The notes: generated by a model not told the origin, from the letters alone. A DNA stretch of 64,000 nucleotides from Rhodococcus yunnanensis NBRC 103083 (GCF_001895005.1 NZ_BCXH01000012.1:124001-188000), one strand, 5' to 3'. Shown: positions 18,873 through 28,767, counted from the stretch's first letter. Numbers and translations are program-made.

Positions 18873-20063
18873 TCACTTGATGATCTTCGTGACGCGACCG
18901 GCGCCGACGGTACGACCGCCCTCGCGGATTGCGAAACGCAGGCCCTCGTCCATGGCGACCGGCTGGATCAGCGTGACAGTCATCTCGGTGTTGTCACCAG
19001 GCATGACCATCTCGGTGCCCTCGGGGAGGGTCACGACGCCCGTAACGTCCGTGGTACGGAAGTAGAACTGCGGGCGGTAGTTGTTGAAGAACGGCGTGTG
19101 GCGGCCGCCTTCGTCCTTGGACAGGATGTAAGCGTTGCCCTCGAACTCCGTGTGGGGAGTCGTGGTGCCCGGCTTGATGATGACCTGTCCACGCTCGACG
19201 TCTTCGCGCTTGATGCCACGAACGAGGAGGCCGACGTTGTCGCCTGCCTGGCCCGAGTCGAGCAGCTTGCGGAACATCTCGATGCCGGTGACCGTGGTCT
19301 TGGTCGAGCCGGGACGGATGCCGACGATCTCGACCTCTTCGTTGACGTTGACCGAGCCGCGCTCGATACGTCCGGTGACGACGGTGCCACGACCGGTGAT
19401 GGTGAAGACGTCCTCGACGGGCATGAGGAACGGCTTCTCCGTCTCGCGGACCGGGTCCGGGATGGAATCGTCGACGGCCTGCATGAGCTCGACAACGCTC
19501 TCGGCCCACTTCTCGTCGCCTTCGAGGGCCTTGAGTGCGGACACCTTGATGACCGGTGCGTCCTCGTCGAAGTCCTGCGCAGCGAGAAGCTCGCGGACCT
19601 CCATCTCGACGAGCTCGATGATCTCGTCGTCGTCGACCATGTCGGCCTTGTTGAGTGCTACGAGGATGTACGGCACGCCGACCTGCTTGGCGAGCAGCAC
19701 GTGCTCACGCGTCTGCGGCATCGGGCCATCGGTTGCTGCAACGACCAGGATCGCGCCGTCCATCTGAGCCGCGCCGGTAATCATGTTCTTGATGTAGTCG
19801 GCGTGACCGGGAGCATCGACGTGAGCGTAGTGACGCTTCTCCGTCTGGTACTCGACGTGCGAGATGTTGATCGTGATACCACGAGCCTTCTCTTCGGGAG
19901 CCTTGTCGATCTGATCGAACGCAAAGCTCTCGTTGAGGTCCGGGTACTTGTCGTGCAGAACCTTGGTGATAGCTGCCGTCAGCGTCGTCTTGCCGTGGTC
20001 AACGTGACCAATGGTCCCGATGTTGACGTGCGGCTTCGTCCGCTCGAACTTCGCCTTCGCCAC
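18873..20063 (-). CDS. tuf: Elongation factor Tu
   Basis: Delivers aminoacyl-tRNA to the ribosome as the GTP complex. 396 residues from the GTG at 20063 ([27 protein letters not shown]), which is preceded by AGGAGG. G1 is GHVDHGKT, G2 [13 protein letters not shown]3 DAPGHADY and G4 NKADMVDD. The C-terminal domain ends [15 protein letters not shown] longer frame to 20138 has no ribosome site and is not used. It is the last gene of the str operon, about 120 bases after fusA, and may have its own promoter in that gap. Confidence 0.98.
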   Translation of the reverse strand: MAKAKFERTKPHVNIGTIGHVDHGKTTLTAAITKVLHDKYPDLNESFAFDQIDKAPEEKARGITINISHVEYQTEKRHYAHVDAPGHADYIKNMITGAAQMDGAILVVAATDGPMPQTREHVLLAKQVGVPYILVALNKADMVDDDEIIELVEMEVRELLAAQDFDEDAPVIKVSALKALEGDEKWAESVVELMQAVDDSIPDPVRETEKPFLMPVEDVFTITGRGTVVTGRIERGSVNVNEEVEIVGIRPGSTKTTVTGIEMFRKLLDSGQAGDNVGLLVRGIKREDVERGQVIIKPGTTTPHTEFEGNAYILSKDEGGRHTPFFNNYRPQFYFRTTDVTGVVTLPEGTEMVMPGDNTEMTVTLIQPVAMDEGLRFAIREGGRTVGAGRVTKIIK

Positions 20064-20183
20064 TGTGTGTCCTCCTGGACTGATAAGTGCTTGCGGTATG
20101 CAGCAATACGGTTGTCTTACAGCTCTTTTGAACTGCATGGTCGTGCGGTCTAACAGATACAGCGTGTCCAGCCAGGGAGAAAA

Positions 20184-22286
20184 TTATTCTCCGGTGGCCT
20201 TCGCGATGATTTCCTTCGCGACGTTCGCGGGAACCTCGGCGTAGGAATCGAACACCATGGAGTAGTTAGCTCGGCCCTGAGTCTTCGACCGAAGGTCTCC
20301 GATGTAGCCGAACATCTCCGACAGCGGAACCAGTGCCTTGACGATACGGGCACCGCTGCGTTCCTCCATGGCCTGTATCTGACCACGGCGGGAGTTCAGG
20401 TCGCCGATGACCTCACCCATGTAATCCTCGGGCGTGATGACCTCGACGGCCATGACGGGCTCCAGGATGACAGGGCCGGCCTTCTTTGCGGCTTCCTTGA
20501 ACGCTTGTGAGCCGGCGACCTTGAAGGCCATTTCCGACGAGTCGACGTCGTGGTACGCACCGTCGAGGAGCGTGAGCTTGACGTTGACGAGCGGGTATCC
20601 GGCGAGGACGCCGTACTGCATGGCATCCTGCGCTCCGGCGTCGACCGAAGGGATGTACTCCCTCGGCACACGACCACCACTGACCTTGTTCTCGAACTCG
20701 TACGTCGCGCCGTCTTCGCCTTCGAAAGGCTCGAGCTTGATGACGACCTTCGCGAACTGGCCGGAGCCACCGGTCTGCTTCTTGTGGGTGTAGTCGTGCT
20801 TCTCGACCGTCTTGCGGATGGTCTCGCGGTAAGCAACCTGCGGCTTGCCGACGTTTGCCTCGACCTTGAACTCGCGACGCATGCGGTCCACGAGGATGTC
20901 GAGGTGGAGCTCGCCCATCCCGCCGATGACGGTCTGGCCGGTGTCCTCGTCCAGCTTGACCGAGAAGGTGGGATCCTCTTCGGCGAGCTTCTGGATAGCT
21001 GTTCCTAGCTTCTCCTGGTCGGACTTGGTCTTGGGCTCGATCGAGACCTGGATGACCGGGTCCGGGAAGCTCATGGACTCGAGAATGATCTGGTTCTGCG
21101 GATCGCAGAGCGTGTCACCCGTCGTCGTGTCCTTGAGACCGATGACGGCGTAGATGTGACCGGCCGAAGCCGTCGCGATTGCGTTCTCCTTGTTGGAGTG
21201 CATCTGGAACAGCTTGCCCAGACGCTCCTTCTTGCCCTTGGTCGAGTTGATGACCTGAGCGCCGGAGTCGACCTTGCCCGAGTACACCCGGACGTAGGTC
21301 AGCTTGCCGAAGAAGGGGTGCGTCGCAATCTTGAACGCGAGAGCTGCGAACGGCTCGTCAGCAGAAGGCAGACGCTTGATCTCCTTCTCCTCGTCGCCGA
21401 CGGCGTGTCCGATGGTCTCGGCAACGTCGAGGGGAGACGGGAGGTAGTCGATGACCGCGTCGAGCATGGGCTGAACGCCCTTGTTCTTGAACGCGGATCC
21501 ACACAGGATCGGGTACAGCTCGCTGTTGACCGTCATCTTGCGGATGGCGCCCTTGATCTCGTCGATCGTGAGCTCTTCGCCGCCGAAGTGCTTCTCCAGA
21601 AGCGCCTCGTCGGACTCGGCCACGGTCTCGAGCAGCTGCGTGCGGTACTCGTCTGCGCGCTCCTTGAGGTTTTCCGGGATCTCCTGGATCTCGTACTTCT
21701 CACCGAGCTTGGTCTCGCCGCTCCACACGAGAGCCTTCATCTGCACGAGGTCGATAACGCCCTCGAAGTCGTTCTCTGCGCCGATCGGCAGCTGGATGAC
21801 CAGCGGCTTGGCACCGAGACGATCGATGATGGTCTGCACGGTGTAGTAGAAGTCCGCGCCCAGCTTGTCCATCTTGTTGACGAAGCAGATACGCGGAACG
21901 TCGTACTTGTCGGCCTGACGCCACACCTGCTCCGACTGCGGCTCGACACCCTCTTTGCCGTCGAACACCGCGACAGCGCCGTCGAGGACGCGAAGCGAAC
22001 GCTCGACCTCGACGGTGAAGTCGACGTGGCCGGGGGTATCGATGATGTTGATCTGGTTGTCGTTCCAGAAGCAAGTCGTGGCAGCAGAGGTGATCGTGAT
22101 GCCACGCTCCTGCTCCTGCTCCATCCAGTCCATGGTGGCTGCGCCGTCGTGGACCTCACCGATCTTGTACGAGATACCGGTGTAGAAGAGGATGCGCTCG
22201 GTAGTGGTGGTTTTACCAGCATCGATGTGGGCCATGATGCCGATGTTGCGGACCTTGTTGAGGTCGGTCAGCACGTCCTGTGCCAC
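20184..22286 (-). CDS. fusA: Elongation factor G
   Basis: The translocase of the ribosome, about 700 residues. G1 is [16 protein letters not shown]2 [12 protein letters not shown]3 DTPGHVDFT and G4 NKMDKLGAD. Domain IV contains GGSGQFAKV and [20 protein letters not shown], and the protein ends [28 protein letters not shown] chose the GTG at 22286 (MAQDVLTDL) because related proteins start there and AAGGCGGG is correctly spaced. The ATG three codons earlier at 22295 is the alternative. A 130-base gap separates it from rpsG. Confidence 0.97.
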   Translation of the reverse strand: MAQDVLTDLNKVRNIGIMAHIDAGKTTTTERILFYTGISYKIGEVHDGAATMDWMEQEQERGITITSAATTCFWNDNQINIIDTPGHVDFTVEVERSLRVLDGAVAVFDGKEGVEPQSEQVWRQADKYDVPRICFVNKMDKLGADFYYTVQTIIDRLGAKPLVIQLPIGAENDFEGVIDLVQMKALVWSGETKLGEKYEIQEIPENLKERADEYRTQLLETVAESDEALLEKHFGGEELTIDEIKGAIRKMTVNSELYPILCGSAFKNKGVQPMLDAVIDYLPSPLDVAETIGHAVGDEEKEIKRLPSADEPFAALAFKIATHPFFGKLTYVRVYSGKVDSGAQVINSTKGKKERLGKLFQMHSNKENAIATASAGHIYAVIGLKDTTTGDTLCDPQNQIILESMSFPDPVIQVSIEPKTKSDQEKLGTAIQKLAEEDPTFSVKLDEDTGQTVIGGMGELHLDILVDRMRREFKVEANVGKPQVAYRETIRKTVEKHDYTHKKQTGGSGQFAKVVIKLEPFEGEDGATYEFENKVSGGRVPREYIPSVDAGAQDAMQYGVLAGYPLVNVKLTLLDGAYHDVDSSEMAFKVAGSQAFKEAAKKAGPVILEPVMAVEVITPEDYMGEVIGDLNSRRGQIQAMEERSGARIVKALVPLSEMFGYIGDLRSKTQGRANYSMVFDSYAEVPANVAKEIIAKATGE

Positions 22287-22416
22287 GGAATTCATCCCGC
22301 CTTGTAAGTCGAAGAAGTGGGACTGGTCCAGCGATGAAAAGAATCAGGCCGGTCCAGGTACTAGGTACAACGCCGGAAGGATATGGAAAGTTTCGCCACA
22401 TCCCTCCGACAGGAAG

Positions 22417-22887
22417 TCACCAGCGGTAGTGCGCGAACGCCTTGTTGGCTTCTGCCATCTTGTGGGTGTCCTCACGACGCTTCACAGCGGCACCGAGGCC
22501 GTTGCTGGCGTCGAGCAACTCATTGGCCAGACGCTCGACCATGGTCTTCTCACGACGAGCGCGAGAGAACGTGACCAACCAGCGCAGTGCCAGTGTGGTG
22601 GAGCGGCCGGGGCGAACCTCGACGGGCACCTGGTAGGTGGCGCCACCGACGCGACGGCTGCGAACCTCGAGGGCCGGCTTGACGTTGTCGAGTGCACGCT
22701 TGAGCGTGACGACGGGGTCGGTGCCGGTCTTCTCGCGAGCCTGCTCGAGCGCCTGGTAGACGATGCGCTCTGCGGTCGACTTCTTGCCGTCGATCAGGAT
22801 CTTGTTGACGAGCTGCGTGACCAACGGAGACCCGTAGACCGGGTCGTTGATCAGCGGCCGCTTGGGTGCTGGGCCCTTGCGTGGCAT
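22417..22887 (-). CDS. rpsG: Small ribosomal subunit protein uS7
   Basis: 156 residues, the standard length, starting [20 protein letters not shown] and ending [11 protein letters not shown]. It nucleates assembly of the 30S head on 16S rRNA. The upstream frame up to 22989 is an artefact of rpsL overlap. Its ATG lies one base after the rpsL stop. Confidence 0.98.
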   Translation of the reverse strand: MPRKGPAPKRPLINDPVYGSPLVTQLVNKILIDGKKSTAERIVYQALEQAREKTGTDPVVTLKRALDNVKPALEVRSRRVGGATYQVPVEVRPGRSTTLALRWLVTFSRARREKTMVERLANELLDASNGLGAAVKRREDTHKMAEANKAFAHYRW

Positions 22888-22888
22888 A

Positions 22889-23263
22889 TCAGCTCTTCTC
22901 CTTCTTGGCGCCGTAGCGGCTGCGAGCCTGCTTGCGGTTCTTGACACCCTGGGTGTCGAGCGAGCCGCGAATGATCTTGTAGCGCACACCCGGGAGGTCC
23001 TTCACACGACCACCGCGAACGAGCACCATGGAGTGCTCCTGCAGGTTGTGGCCTTCACCGGGGATGTAGGCAGTGACCTCTACCGCACTGGTCAAGCGCA
23101 CGCGCGCGACCTTACGGAGAGCAGAGTTGGGCTTCTTCGGCGTGGTGGTGTAGACGCGAGTGCATACACCGCGACGCTGAGGACTGCCCTTGAGTGCAGC
23201 GGTCTTCAGCTTCCGCACCTTGTCGGTGCGACCCTTGCGGACCAGCTGGTTGATAGTTGGCAT
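22889..23263 (-). CDS. rpsL: Small ribosomal subunit protein uS12
   Basis: 124 residues from [12 protein letters not shown] to [12 protein letters not shown]. It sits at the decoding centre. The two positions where streptomycin resistance arises are wild-type lysines: Lys43 in TTPKKPNS and Lys88 in GGRVKDLPG. It is the first gene of the str operon (rpsL, rpsG, fusA, tuf), with a long leader and a good promoter upstream. Confidence 0.98.
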   Translation of the reverse strand: MPTINQLVRKGRTDKVRKLKTAALKGSPQRRGVCTRVYTTTPKKPNSALRKVARVRLTSAVEVTAYIPGEGHNLQEHSMVLVRGGRVKDLPGVRYKIIRGSLDTQGVKNRKQARSRYGAKKEKS

Positions 23264-23536
23264 GAACCGGCTTTCTTCGTGTCGCGAGTCTCATCTGGAT
23301 CGAGACTCAGGGATCTAGCAGTTGGAGCAAGAGAACACTGCTCCTCACCCGGTAGTACATCCACTGCGGTACTGCAGGTGCTCCAGTACTGCCACCGCGG
23401 GTCTCTTGCACCCCGCGGTCGGGTGTGTCGCATACCCCCACACGGCAGCCGCATCGCACGCTCGTAGACGAACGTGAGCACGGCTGTACCTCGCATAGGC
23501 ACACAGACGGTCCGGTCAGCCCGGACACGACCCATA
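23264..23536 (-). promoter_or_regulatory. Long rpsL leader region
   Basis: About 265 bases between the predicted promoter and rpsL, part of a 319-base stretch with no gene. It contains partly self-complementary blocks (for example GGTACTG near 23376 facing CAGTACTG near 23391, and repeated CACACC/GGTGTG-like segments near 23425), which could fold as leader hairpins. I see no reading frame with coding character in it. Confidence 0.4.
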
Positions 23537-23566
23537 ACGATACCCGGCGGCGCGGCCTCGGGTCAA
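23537..23566 (-). promoter_or_regulatory. Candidate housekeeping promoter of the str operon
   Basis: Read on the minus strand, the -35 element TTGACC (complement of 23561-23566) and the -10 element TATCGT (23537-23542) are separated by 18 bases. It is the best sigma-70-type match in the gap upstream of rpsL. It would give a leader of roughly 265 nucleotides. Confidence 0.55.
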
Positions 23567-23582
23567 AACGCCCCCGGTCGTG

Positions 23583-24101
23583 CTATCTACTCAGGTTGAT
23601 GGTCAGGTCCATCAGCGTCGATGCCGCCGCGCACGGATCGGGGTATCCGGACCCGGGCAGGTACTGCACCCACCATCCGACGACGCCTGTGTCCGGCGAC
23701 CCGGCAGTGACGCCGCACGACGCGGGATCGTTGGGTGGTCGGCTGCGAATTGCCTTGCGGCCCTGCACCGTTACGTCTTCCACCGAGTACATCATCTTCT
23801 CGTTCGTCGCACGTTCGACATCGAGCGACCCGTTCTCGAACCAGTTGAACGTCACCTTCACGATGCCGTTCGGCCCCGCCACGTCCCACCGGCAGATCGC
23901 ACCGAAGAAACCGCGCGCGATCGCGTCGCCGCCGACCGTCTCGGCGATCTGATCGTCGGCGACCGCATCGCATTCGGTCAGCAGATTTCGCAGATTCGGA
24001 TCACCCGAGCCGTCGAAAGTCGCCGCCGTCGGGGTGCCCTGCACGGCGGTGCTGCACCCCGCTACGAGCGCGACGCTCACCGCGGCCAGAACTCGCCTCA
24101 T
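23583..24101 (-). CDS. DUF3558 family lipoprotein
   Basis: 172 residues. Signal peptide MRRVLAAVSVALVAGC with lipobox LVAGC gives an acylated, membrane-anchored secreted protein. The mature part has the DUF3558 pattern: a paired cysteine region (LLTECDAVADDQIAETVGG and GAICRWDVAG), then NWFENGSLDVERA and a late SCGVTA...DPCAAAS. DUF3558 proteins are actinobacterial and of unknown function. The ATG overlaps the stop of the paralogue upstream (ATGA). A longer frame to 24149 would bury the signal peptide and is rejected. Confidence 0.82.
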   Translation of the reverse strand: MRRVLAAVSVALVAGCSTAVQGTPTAATFDGSGDPNLRNLLTECDAVADDQIAETVGGDAIARGFFGAICRWDVAGPNGIVKVTFNWFENGSLDVERATNEKMMYSVEDVTVQGRKAIRSRPPNDPASCGVTAGSPDTGVVGWWVQYLPGSGYPDPCAAASTLMDLTINLSR

Positions 24102-24619
24102 TGCGCCCGCTCCACGGTCAGTTCGGCGAGTTGTTTCGCGACGACGCACGGATCCGCCGTCGGAGGTTGATCACCGTATGTGACGGACCAGTGCATGAAA
24201 TCCTTCCCGAACTCGACGCCGACCTCGCACAGGTAGTTGTCGGTCGCTGCGGCGAATCCCGGGTGGCCGTCGATCTCGATGTCCTCGGCGGGACGTCCGA
24301 TCAATTCGGAGCCGGCTCGTTCCCGCGCGATCGGACTGCCTCGATACCAGGAGAAGCTGACCGACGGGCCGGTGAAACCGCCGACCTCCCATTCGCATCC
24401 CACCGAGTTGCGGGTGATCATCGTGAACGCCGGAACCGCGAAAGCCCCGAGGACTTCCTCGTCCGCGACCGATCCACACTGGCCGAAGAACGGACCGGAC
24501 GCCCCGGGGTCGGTGGTCGTGGTGGTCGTCTCCTGCGGGCCGGACGCGCCGTCGTCCCCGGATCCACAGCCCGCCACGAGTGCGGCGAGTGCCACCCCGA
24601 GAATCACAGTCGCCCGCAT
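24098..24619 (-). CDS. DUF3558 family lipoprotein, second copy
   Basis: 173 residues. Signal peptide MRATVILGVALAALVAGC with lipobox, then a threonine-rich linker (ETTTTTTDPG), and a DUF3558 domain with FGQCGSVADEEVLGAF, VGCEWEVGGF, SFSWYRGSPIARERA and DPCVVAKQLAELTV. It is paired with the next gene by a four-base overlap, so the two probably act together at the cell surface. The repeat array lies upstream of its start. Confidence 0.82.
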   Translation of the reverse strand: MRATVILGVALAALVAGCGSGDDGASGPQETTTTTTDPGASGPFFGQCGSVADEEVLGAFAVPAFTMITRNSVGCEWEVGGFTGPSVSFSWYRGSPIARERAGSELIGRPAEDIEIDGHPGFAAATDNYLCEVGVEFGKDFMHWSVTYGDQPPTADPCVVAKQLAELTVERAQ

Positions 24620-24730
24620 GCACAGGGACCTTACCCACGCGGCCCGACATGCTCCTCCCGGTCCGCCCGCCCCCAGCCCACACCCGGACCCCAGCCCACC
24701 CGATCCCGCCCATCCCAGCCCACCCGATCC

Positions 24731-24874
24731 CGCAAACGCACGTGCATTTGCGCCACACCCGGGGATCCGCCCACGTCAGCCCACCCACCCACGCAAACGC
24801 ACATGCATTTGCGTCACACCCGGGATTCCGCCCACGTCAGCCCACCCACCCACGCAAACGCACGTGCATTTGCG
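24731..24874. repeat. Tandem 61-bp repeats each holding a 22-bp near-palindrome
   Basis: Near-palindromes lie at 24731-24752, 24792-24813 and 24853-24874, exactly 61 bases apart. Each has the form CGCAAACGCAC followed by its approximate mirror, with centre GCACGTGC or GCACATGC. The bases between them are also nearly identical (CACACCCGGG, CCCACGTCAGCCCACCCACCC), so the whole unit is repeated. The array fills most of the roughly 300-base gap between a DUF3558 lipoprotein gene and the ABM gene. Related palindromes recur at 62924-62996. Confidence 0.9.
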
Positions 24875-24917
24875 GAAGAGGAGGAGGGAGGGTGGACGGG
24901 AGGGGTGGGAGAAGCAG

Positions 24918-25901
24918 CTAGTCGAAGTAGTCCCAGAACTGCAACCACTTGACGGTCGCGAACAGGGTCAGGGTGACGGCGTAGACGACCACGACGGCGA
25001 GGGCCCCGACCATCGAGACCTTTCGGGAGGCGCCGTCGATCGGGTCGAGCCAGCGGCGGAACCAGCCTGTCACCGCGGGCATGAAGAAGTAGGTCATCAG
25101 TCCGACGCTGAGGATCTGGCTGAGCCACATCGACAGCCAGGGCGGTGCCCCGACGTCGTCGAGCACGGGTCCGACGAATCGGGACAGCGTCATCACCGTC
25201 GGGTACAGGACGAGAAGGACGAGCATTGCCGTCTTCCAGTCCGGGGTCACCTGAGCTTTGCCGTCTTCGATGCGCACGATCGAGCCGAACGGCGTGTTGT
25301 GCGTGATGACCGAGAAGTCTCCGGTCAGCTGCTTGCGTAGCTCGGGCAGTGCCGCCGCTCGGGTGCCGGACTGCATCCAGGCCGACAGCTGCCGGTCGGT
25401 CCTGAATCGCAGCACGGACATCCATTGCGATGCCGTCCCGTCGAGCACGGGGTCCGCGCTCTTGCCTGGGCCGAGCAGGACTGCGCCCTCGAAACCCGAG
25501 AACCCGGAACTCAGTGCGACGAGCTCCTCCTGGGACTTTCGGAACTCGTCCTGACGTCCGTCGACGACGTCGTGCGCGATGATGCCGACGCCGGTGGACG
25601 GTGCGCTGCCGTGCACGACCAGAAGGTCGGTGCTGATCCTGGTGTGGCCCTTCGCGTCGCCGTCGTGCAGTACTGCGGCCCGTTGGGGGCTGTCGAGCCA
25701 ACTGTGCAGGTGATCCTCCGAGTCGAAGGACACTGCGGCGGCCCAGTCGAACCCGTTCGTGTCGGGGGTGGAGACGAGGGCGCTGTCGAAACCGGGCGCC
25801 GTGGCGGCGGCAGCGTGCAGCCGTTCGATCCACGCCGTGAACCCCTCGCCTGCACCCTCGCGCCGGAAGATGCTGACCGCCGTCGCAGGAGCAGACAGCA
25901 T
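24918..25901 (-). CDS. Membrane protein with tandem ABM-like domains
   Basis: 327 residues. Two antibiotic biosynthesis monooxygenase (ABM) type ferredoxin-like domains come first: residues about 5-95 (ATAVSIFRREGAGEGFTAWIERLHAAA, WLDSPQRAAVL) and about 105-205 (GVGIIAHDVVDGRQDEFRKSQEELVAL, FEGAVLLGPG, WMQSGTRAAALPELR). Then come three membrane helices (MLVLLVLYPTVMTLSRFV, MWLSQILSVGLMTYFFMP, MVGALAVVVVYAVTLTLF). Proteins of this shape are called ABM superfamily enzymes, but substrate and activity are unknown. The ATG overlaps the guaD stop by one base, suggesting co-expression with purine breakdown. Confidence 0.78.
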   Translation of the reverse strand: MLSAPATAVSIFRREGAGEGFTAWIERLHAAAATAPGFDSALVSTPDTNGFDWAAAVSFDSEDHLHSWLDSPQRAAVLHDGDAKGHTRISTDLLVVHGSAPSTGVGIIAHDVVDGRQDEFRKSQEELVALSSGFSGFEGAVLLGPGKSADPVLDGTASQWMSVLRFRTDRQLSAWMQSGTRAAALPELRKQLTGDFSVITHNTPFGSIVRIEDGKAQVTPDWKTAMLVLLVLYPTVMTLSRFVGPVLDDVGAPPWLSMWLSQILSVGLMTYFFMPAVTGWFRRWLDPIDGASRKVSMVGALAVVVVYAVTLTLFATVKWLQFWDYFD

Positions 25902-27304
25902 CACGCCACGTCGATCCGGCGGCCCTGGACGTACACCTCGGTGATCGCCGGTTCGCGCATCGCCATCAGCAGCGCGAACAGGGTCTGATCTCGGGCCAGG
26001 TCGGGATCCGGCGATCGGACACCCTTCTCGATCAACCCGTGCAGCGGCGGCCAGGCCTGAGGATCGACGACGACGAAATCCGCTTCCTTGCCGTCGTCGA
26101 AGTTGCCGATTCGGTTTTCCATGTCGAGTGCGCGAGCGCCGGCCAGCGTGCCGGTGAACAGCAGCTCCGCAGGATGCAGCGAGATGCCGTCGTCCCCCGC
26201 CTCCGAGATGTGCACCTTGAAGGCGTCGCCGAGTACGCGCGTCAGCAGGAACTCGTCGCCGCCGCCGTAATCGGAGCCGATCGCGACGGTGACGCCGGAC
26301 GCGACGGTCCGCTTCCACGGCATCGTTCCCGAGCCGAGGAATTGTTGCGACGTCGGGCAATGGGAGATCGACGTGCCTGTCTCGGCCATGCGGGCCAGTT
26401 CGACGTCCTGGCAGTGCACGGCATGAGCGAGGATGCTGCGCTTGCCGAGGAAACTCTTGCCACCGACCTTCGATCCCGGCAGGAACTTGCCGTCGTAGGT
26501 GTCGAGGTACGAGTCGACCTGATACATCTCCTTGGTCGTCGCGACCTCGCCGGTTCCCGGCCTGTCGTTCTCGTTCAGGTGACTGTGGAAGTAGACACCG
26601 CGGTCGCGGACCGAGTCGTACAGTTCGCCGAGGTTCTTCAGGGTCTCGGTCGTGACGGCCAACGAGAACCGCGGTACGACGGCCACATGCAGGAGCGCGG
26701 TGTCGACGTCGCCGGTGTCGGCGCCGTGCCACTTCTCGATCTCCTCCGAGACGAGTCGGACGGCGTCCTCTTCGCTGGTGATCAGTCGCGCCGCCGACTC
26801 GGGTCCCGTCGTCTGGACCCCTCGGCCACTGACGACGCGCAATCCCCGCCTGCGGGTTTCCTCGAACAGGGCATCCTGGGCCTGCGGAAACGCCGAACCG
26901 AACACCATCGCCTGCGTCGTCCCCGCCGCTATCCGTCGATCGCAGAAGGCGACAGCCGCTGCGGCCGCGAACTCCGGGTCCTCGAACTGGGACTCCGACG
27001 GGAAAATGCACGCGTTGAGCCATTCGAGAAGCTGGCCGCCGCCGTAGGCGTCGCCGATGAAGGTCTGCGGAAAATGGACGTGGGTATCGATGAAGCCGGG
27101 AAAAATGTACCCCGGTCGGTGGTCGACGACCGTCCAACTCTCGTGATCTTCGGGCAACTCGTCGAATGCACCGCAGAACACGATGCGGCCGCTGCCGTCG
27201 ACGACCAGTGCGCCGTCGTCGATGGAGACGAGCGCATCGGCGGCCCCGTCCACGGTCGGCGCTCCGGCGATATGAAAAATATGACCTCTGTGGACCTGGT
27301 TCAC
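25901..27304 (-). CDS. guaD: Guanine deaminase
   Basis: Converts guanine to xanthine and ammonia. 467 residues of the amidohydrolase superfamily. The metal motif PGFIDTHVHFPQT near residue 68 has the proline and glutamine typical of guanine deaminase, followed by GGGQLLEWLNACIFPSE, HSHLNEN, the metal histidine in ILAHAVHCQD, SHCPTSQQFLGSG, and the aspartate in VAIGSDYGGG. The N-terminus (MNQVHRGHIFHIAG) is typical. It lies 51 bases after the TetR gene on the same strand, so read-through from the catabolic operon is possible. The ABM gene is coupled downstream. Confidence 0.92.
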   Translation of the reverse strand: MNQVHRGHIFHIAGAPTVDGAADALVSIDDGALVVDGSGRIVFCGAFDELPEDHESWTVVDHRPGYIFPGFIDTHVHFPQTFIGDAYGGGQLLEWLNACIFPSESQFEDPEFAAAAAVAFCDRRIAAGTTQAMVFGSAFPQAQDALFEETRRRGLRVVSGRGVQTTGPESAARLITSEEDAVRLVSEEIEKWHGADTGDVDTALLHVAVVPRFSLAVTTETLKNLGELYDSVRDRGVYFHSHLNENDRPGTGEVATTKEMYQVDSYLDTYDGKFLPGSKVGGKSFLGKRSILAHAVHCQDVELARMAETGTSISHCPTSQQFLGSGTMPWKRTVASGVTVAIGSDYGGGDEFLLTRVLGDAFKVHISEAGDDGISLHPAELLFTGTLAGARALDMENRIGNFDDGKEADFVVVDPQAWPPLHGLIEKGVRSPDPDLARDQTLFALLMAMREPAITEVYVQGRRIDVA

Positions 27305-27355
27305 GAGCAGAAGCGAATCACGACCGGAGTCTGCGCGCTCGGCGAATTCTGAATT

Positions 27356-27985
27356 TCATCCGTTCAGTACAACGATTTCACCCTCGTCGATCTTCAACGA
27401 CGCATCGAGAACTCCGGCCCACGCGCGCACGATCTCGGCGCGTCGTCGTGAGTCGTCGCTCAGCACGTCGGCAAGACCGAGTCCACGTGCGAGATCGAGA
27501 GTGGCCTGGACGAGTCGGTGAGTCTGCGGATCCGAGTCGTCGGCGCCGAGGTGCGCCACGGCGGTCCGGTGCGCGACCCGGCCGAATTTCTCCTCCAAAG
27601 GCAGTACCCGCGAACGCATCTCGGGATCGGCAGCCGCCGCCGTCCATACCTGAAGCGCCGCCTTGAACAGGGGTCCGGTGTAGTACTCGACGAGCCGCTC
27701 GACGACGGCTTCGGTGCGCGCAGGGCCAGGCGGAACCGCGACGGCCTCGGCGCGCGCGTGCTCCATACGGGTATCGAACATGTACTCGAGCGCCGCCGTG
27801 ATCAGATCTTCACGAGTGGGGAAATGGTGTTGCGTCGCGCCGCGGGACACACCGGCCCGCTCCGCGACGACTCCCACCGTCGTGGCGCCCCAGCCGTGTT
27901 CCGACAGGGACTCGATGGTCGCCTCGAGCAGCCGCTGGCGCGTGGCTCTACTTCGGTCCTGTTTGGGTTCACGCGCCATCACCAT
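27356..27985 (-). CDS. TetR/AcrR family repressor
   Basis: 209 residues. The helix-turn-helix domain covers residues about 10-57: RSRATRQRLLEATIESLSEHGWGATTVGVVAERAGVSRGATQHHFPTREDLITAAL. The C-terminal ligand domain is uncharacterised. It is the last gene of the atu-like operon, five bases after the hydratase stop, and is the likely local regulator acting at the palindrome at 37202. The frame continues far upstream in the hydratase gene, but the ATG at 27985 with GGAG eleven bases before it is the realistic start (ATG at 27979 is also possible). Confidence 0.9.
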   Translation of the reverse strand: MVMAREPKQDRSRATRQRLLEATIESLSEHGWGATTVGVVAERAGVSRGATQHHFPTREDLITAALEYMFDTRMEHARAEAVAVPPGPARTEAVVERLVEYYTGPLFKAALQVWTAAAADPEMRSRVLPLEEKFGRVAHRTAVAHLGADDSDPQTHRLVQATLDLARGLGLADVLSDDSRRRAEIVRAWAGVLDASLKIDEGEIVVLNG

Positions 27986-27990
27986 CTTTG

Positions 27991-28767
27991 CTACTTCTCC
28001 CCTGGTTGTTCCGCAGGCTTCACTCCTGCCCATTCGGGTGGACGTTTCTGCAGAAAGGACATCATCCCTTCTCGGGCTTGCTCGGATGCAAACAGCCTCG
28101 CAGACTGCTCCGACAACTGCCGGCCACGGGCGTCGAACCCGGCGAGCACCGATGCCGTGGTGAGGCCTTTCGACGCCGCCAGACCCTGCGGCGACCCCTG
28201 CCGCAGAGAATCGAGAATCTCCACCAGGGTGGCGTCTGGATCCTGCGTGGCCTCGCTGATCAACCCGATCGCCTCGGCCTCGTGCGCACCGAACTTCTCG
28301 CCCGTGAGGAAGTAGCGGCTCGCCGCGCGTGAGTCCAGACGCGGCAACACCGTCAGCGAGATGATCGAGGGCGCGAGACCGAGCCGCGCCTCGGTCAGTG
28401 CAAAGGTGCTGCCAGGTCCGGCGACGACGATGTCGCATGCGCCGACGAGGCCCACTCCGCCGGCCCGAACGTGGCCGTCGATCTTCCCGACGACGGGTTT
28501 CGGGGTCTCGACGATCAGGCGGAGCAGTCCGAGCATCTGGGCGGTGCGACTCTCGACGGATCCTCCTGCTTCGGACAGGTCCGCACCGGCGCAGAACGTC
28601 CCGCCGGTATGGGTGAGGACGACGGCGCGGACGTCGGGATTTTCGCTTGCGTGCCGAAGTCCTGCCGTGAGTTCCTCGACGAGGACCGTCGACAGCGCAT
28701 TTCGGTTGTGCGGGGAATCGAGGGTGAGGGTCGTGATCGCGCCGACGGTCGCGCTGGTGACCGCCAT
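27991..28767 (-). CDS. Enoyl-CoA hydratase / isomerase family protein
   Basis: 258 residues, crotonase fold. The oxyanion-hole segments are GGTFCAGADLSEAGG near residue 56 and KIDGHVRAGGVGLVGACDIVVAG near residue 96, followed by FALTEARLGLAPSII. It hydrates an unsaturated acyl-CoA, in this context probably the carboxylated product (a glutaconyl-type CoA), as AtuE does in terpene breakdown. Its ATG shares one base with the stop of the dehydrogenase gene upstream. Confidence 0.87.
   Translation of the reverse strand: MAVTSATVGAITTLTLDSPHNRNALSTVLVEELTAGLRHASENPDVRAVVLTHTGGTFCAGADLSEAGGSVESRTAQMLGLLRLIVETPKPVVGKIDGHVRAGGVGLVGACDIVVAGPGSTFALTEARLGLAPSIISLTVLPRLDSRAASRYFLTGEKFGAHEAEAIGLISEATQDPDATLVEILDSLRQGSPQGLAASKGLTTASVLAGFDARGRQLSEQSARLFASEQAREGMMSFLQKRPPEWAGVKPAEQPGEK

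Noticed and set aside
17913..20153. 746-codon plus-strand open frame across the amaP/tuf boundary
   Set aside because: Arg-rich high-GC shadow, antisense to the clear tuf gene and out of frame with amaP.
22889..23263. Possible streptomycin-resistance change in rpsL
   Set aside because: Lys43 and Lys88 are both wild type.
24731..24874. CRISPR-like spacing of the palindromic repeats
   Set aside because: The segments between the cores are nearly identical to each other, so there are no unique spacers, and no cas genes are near.
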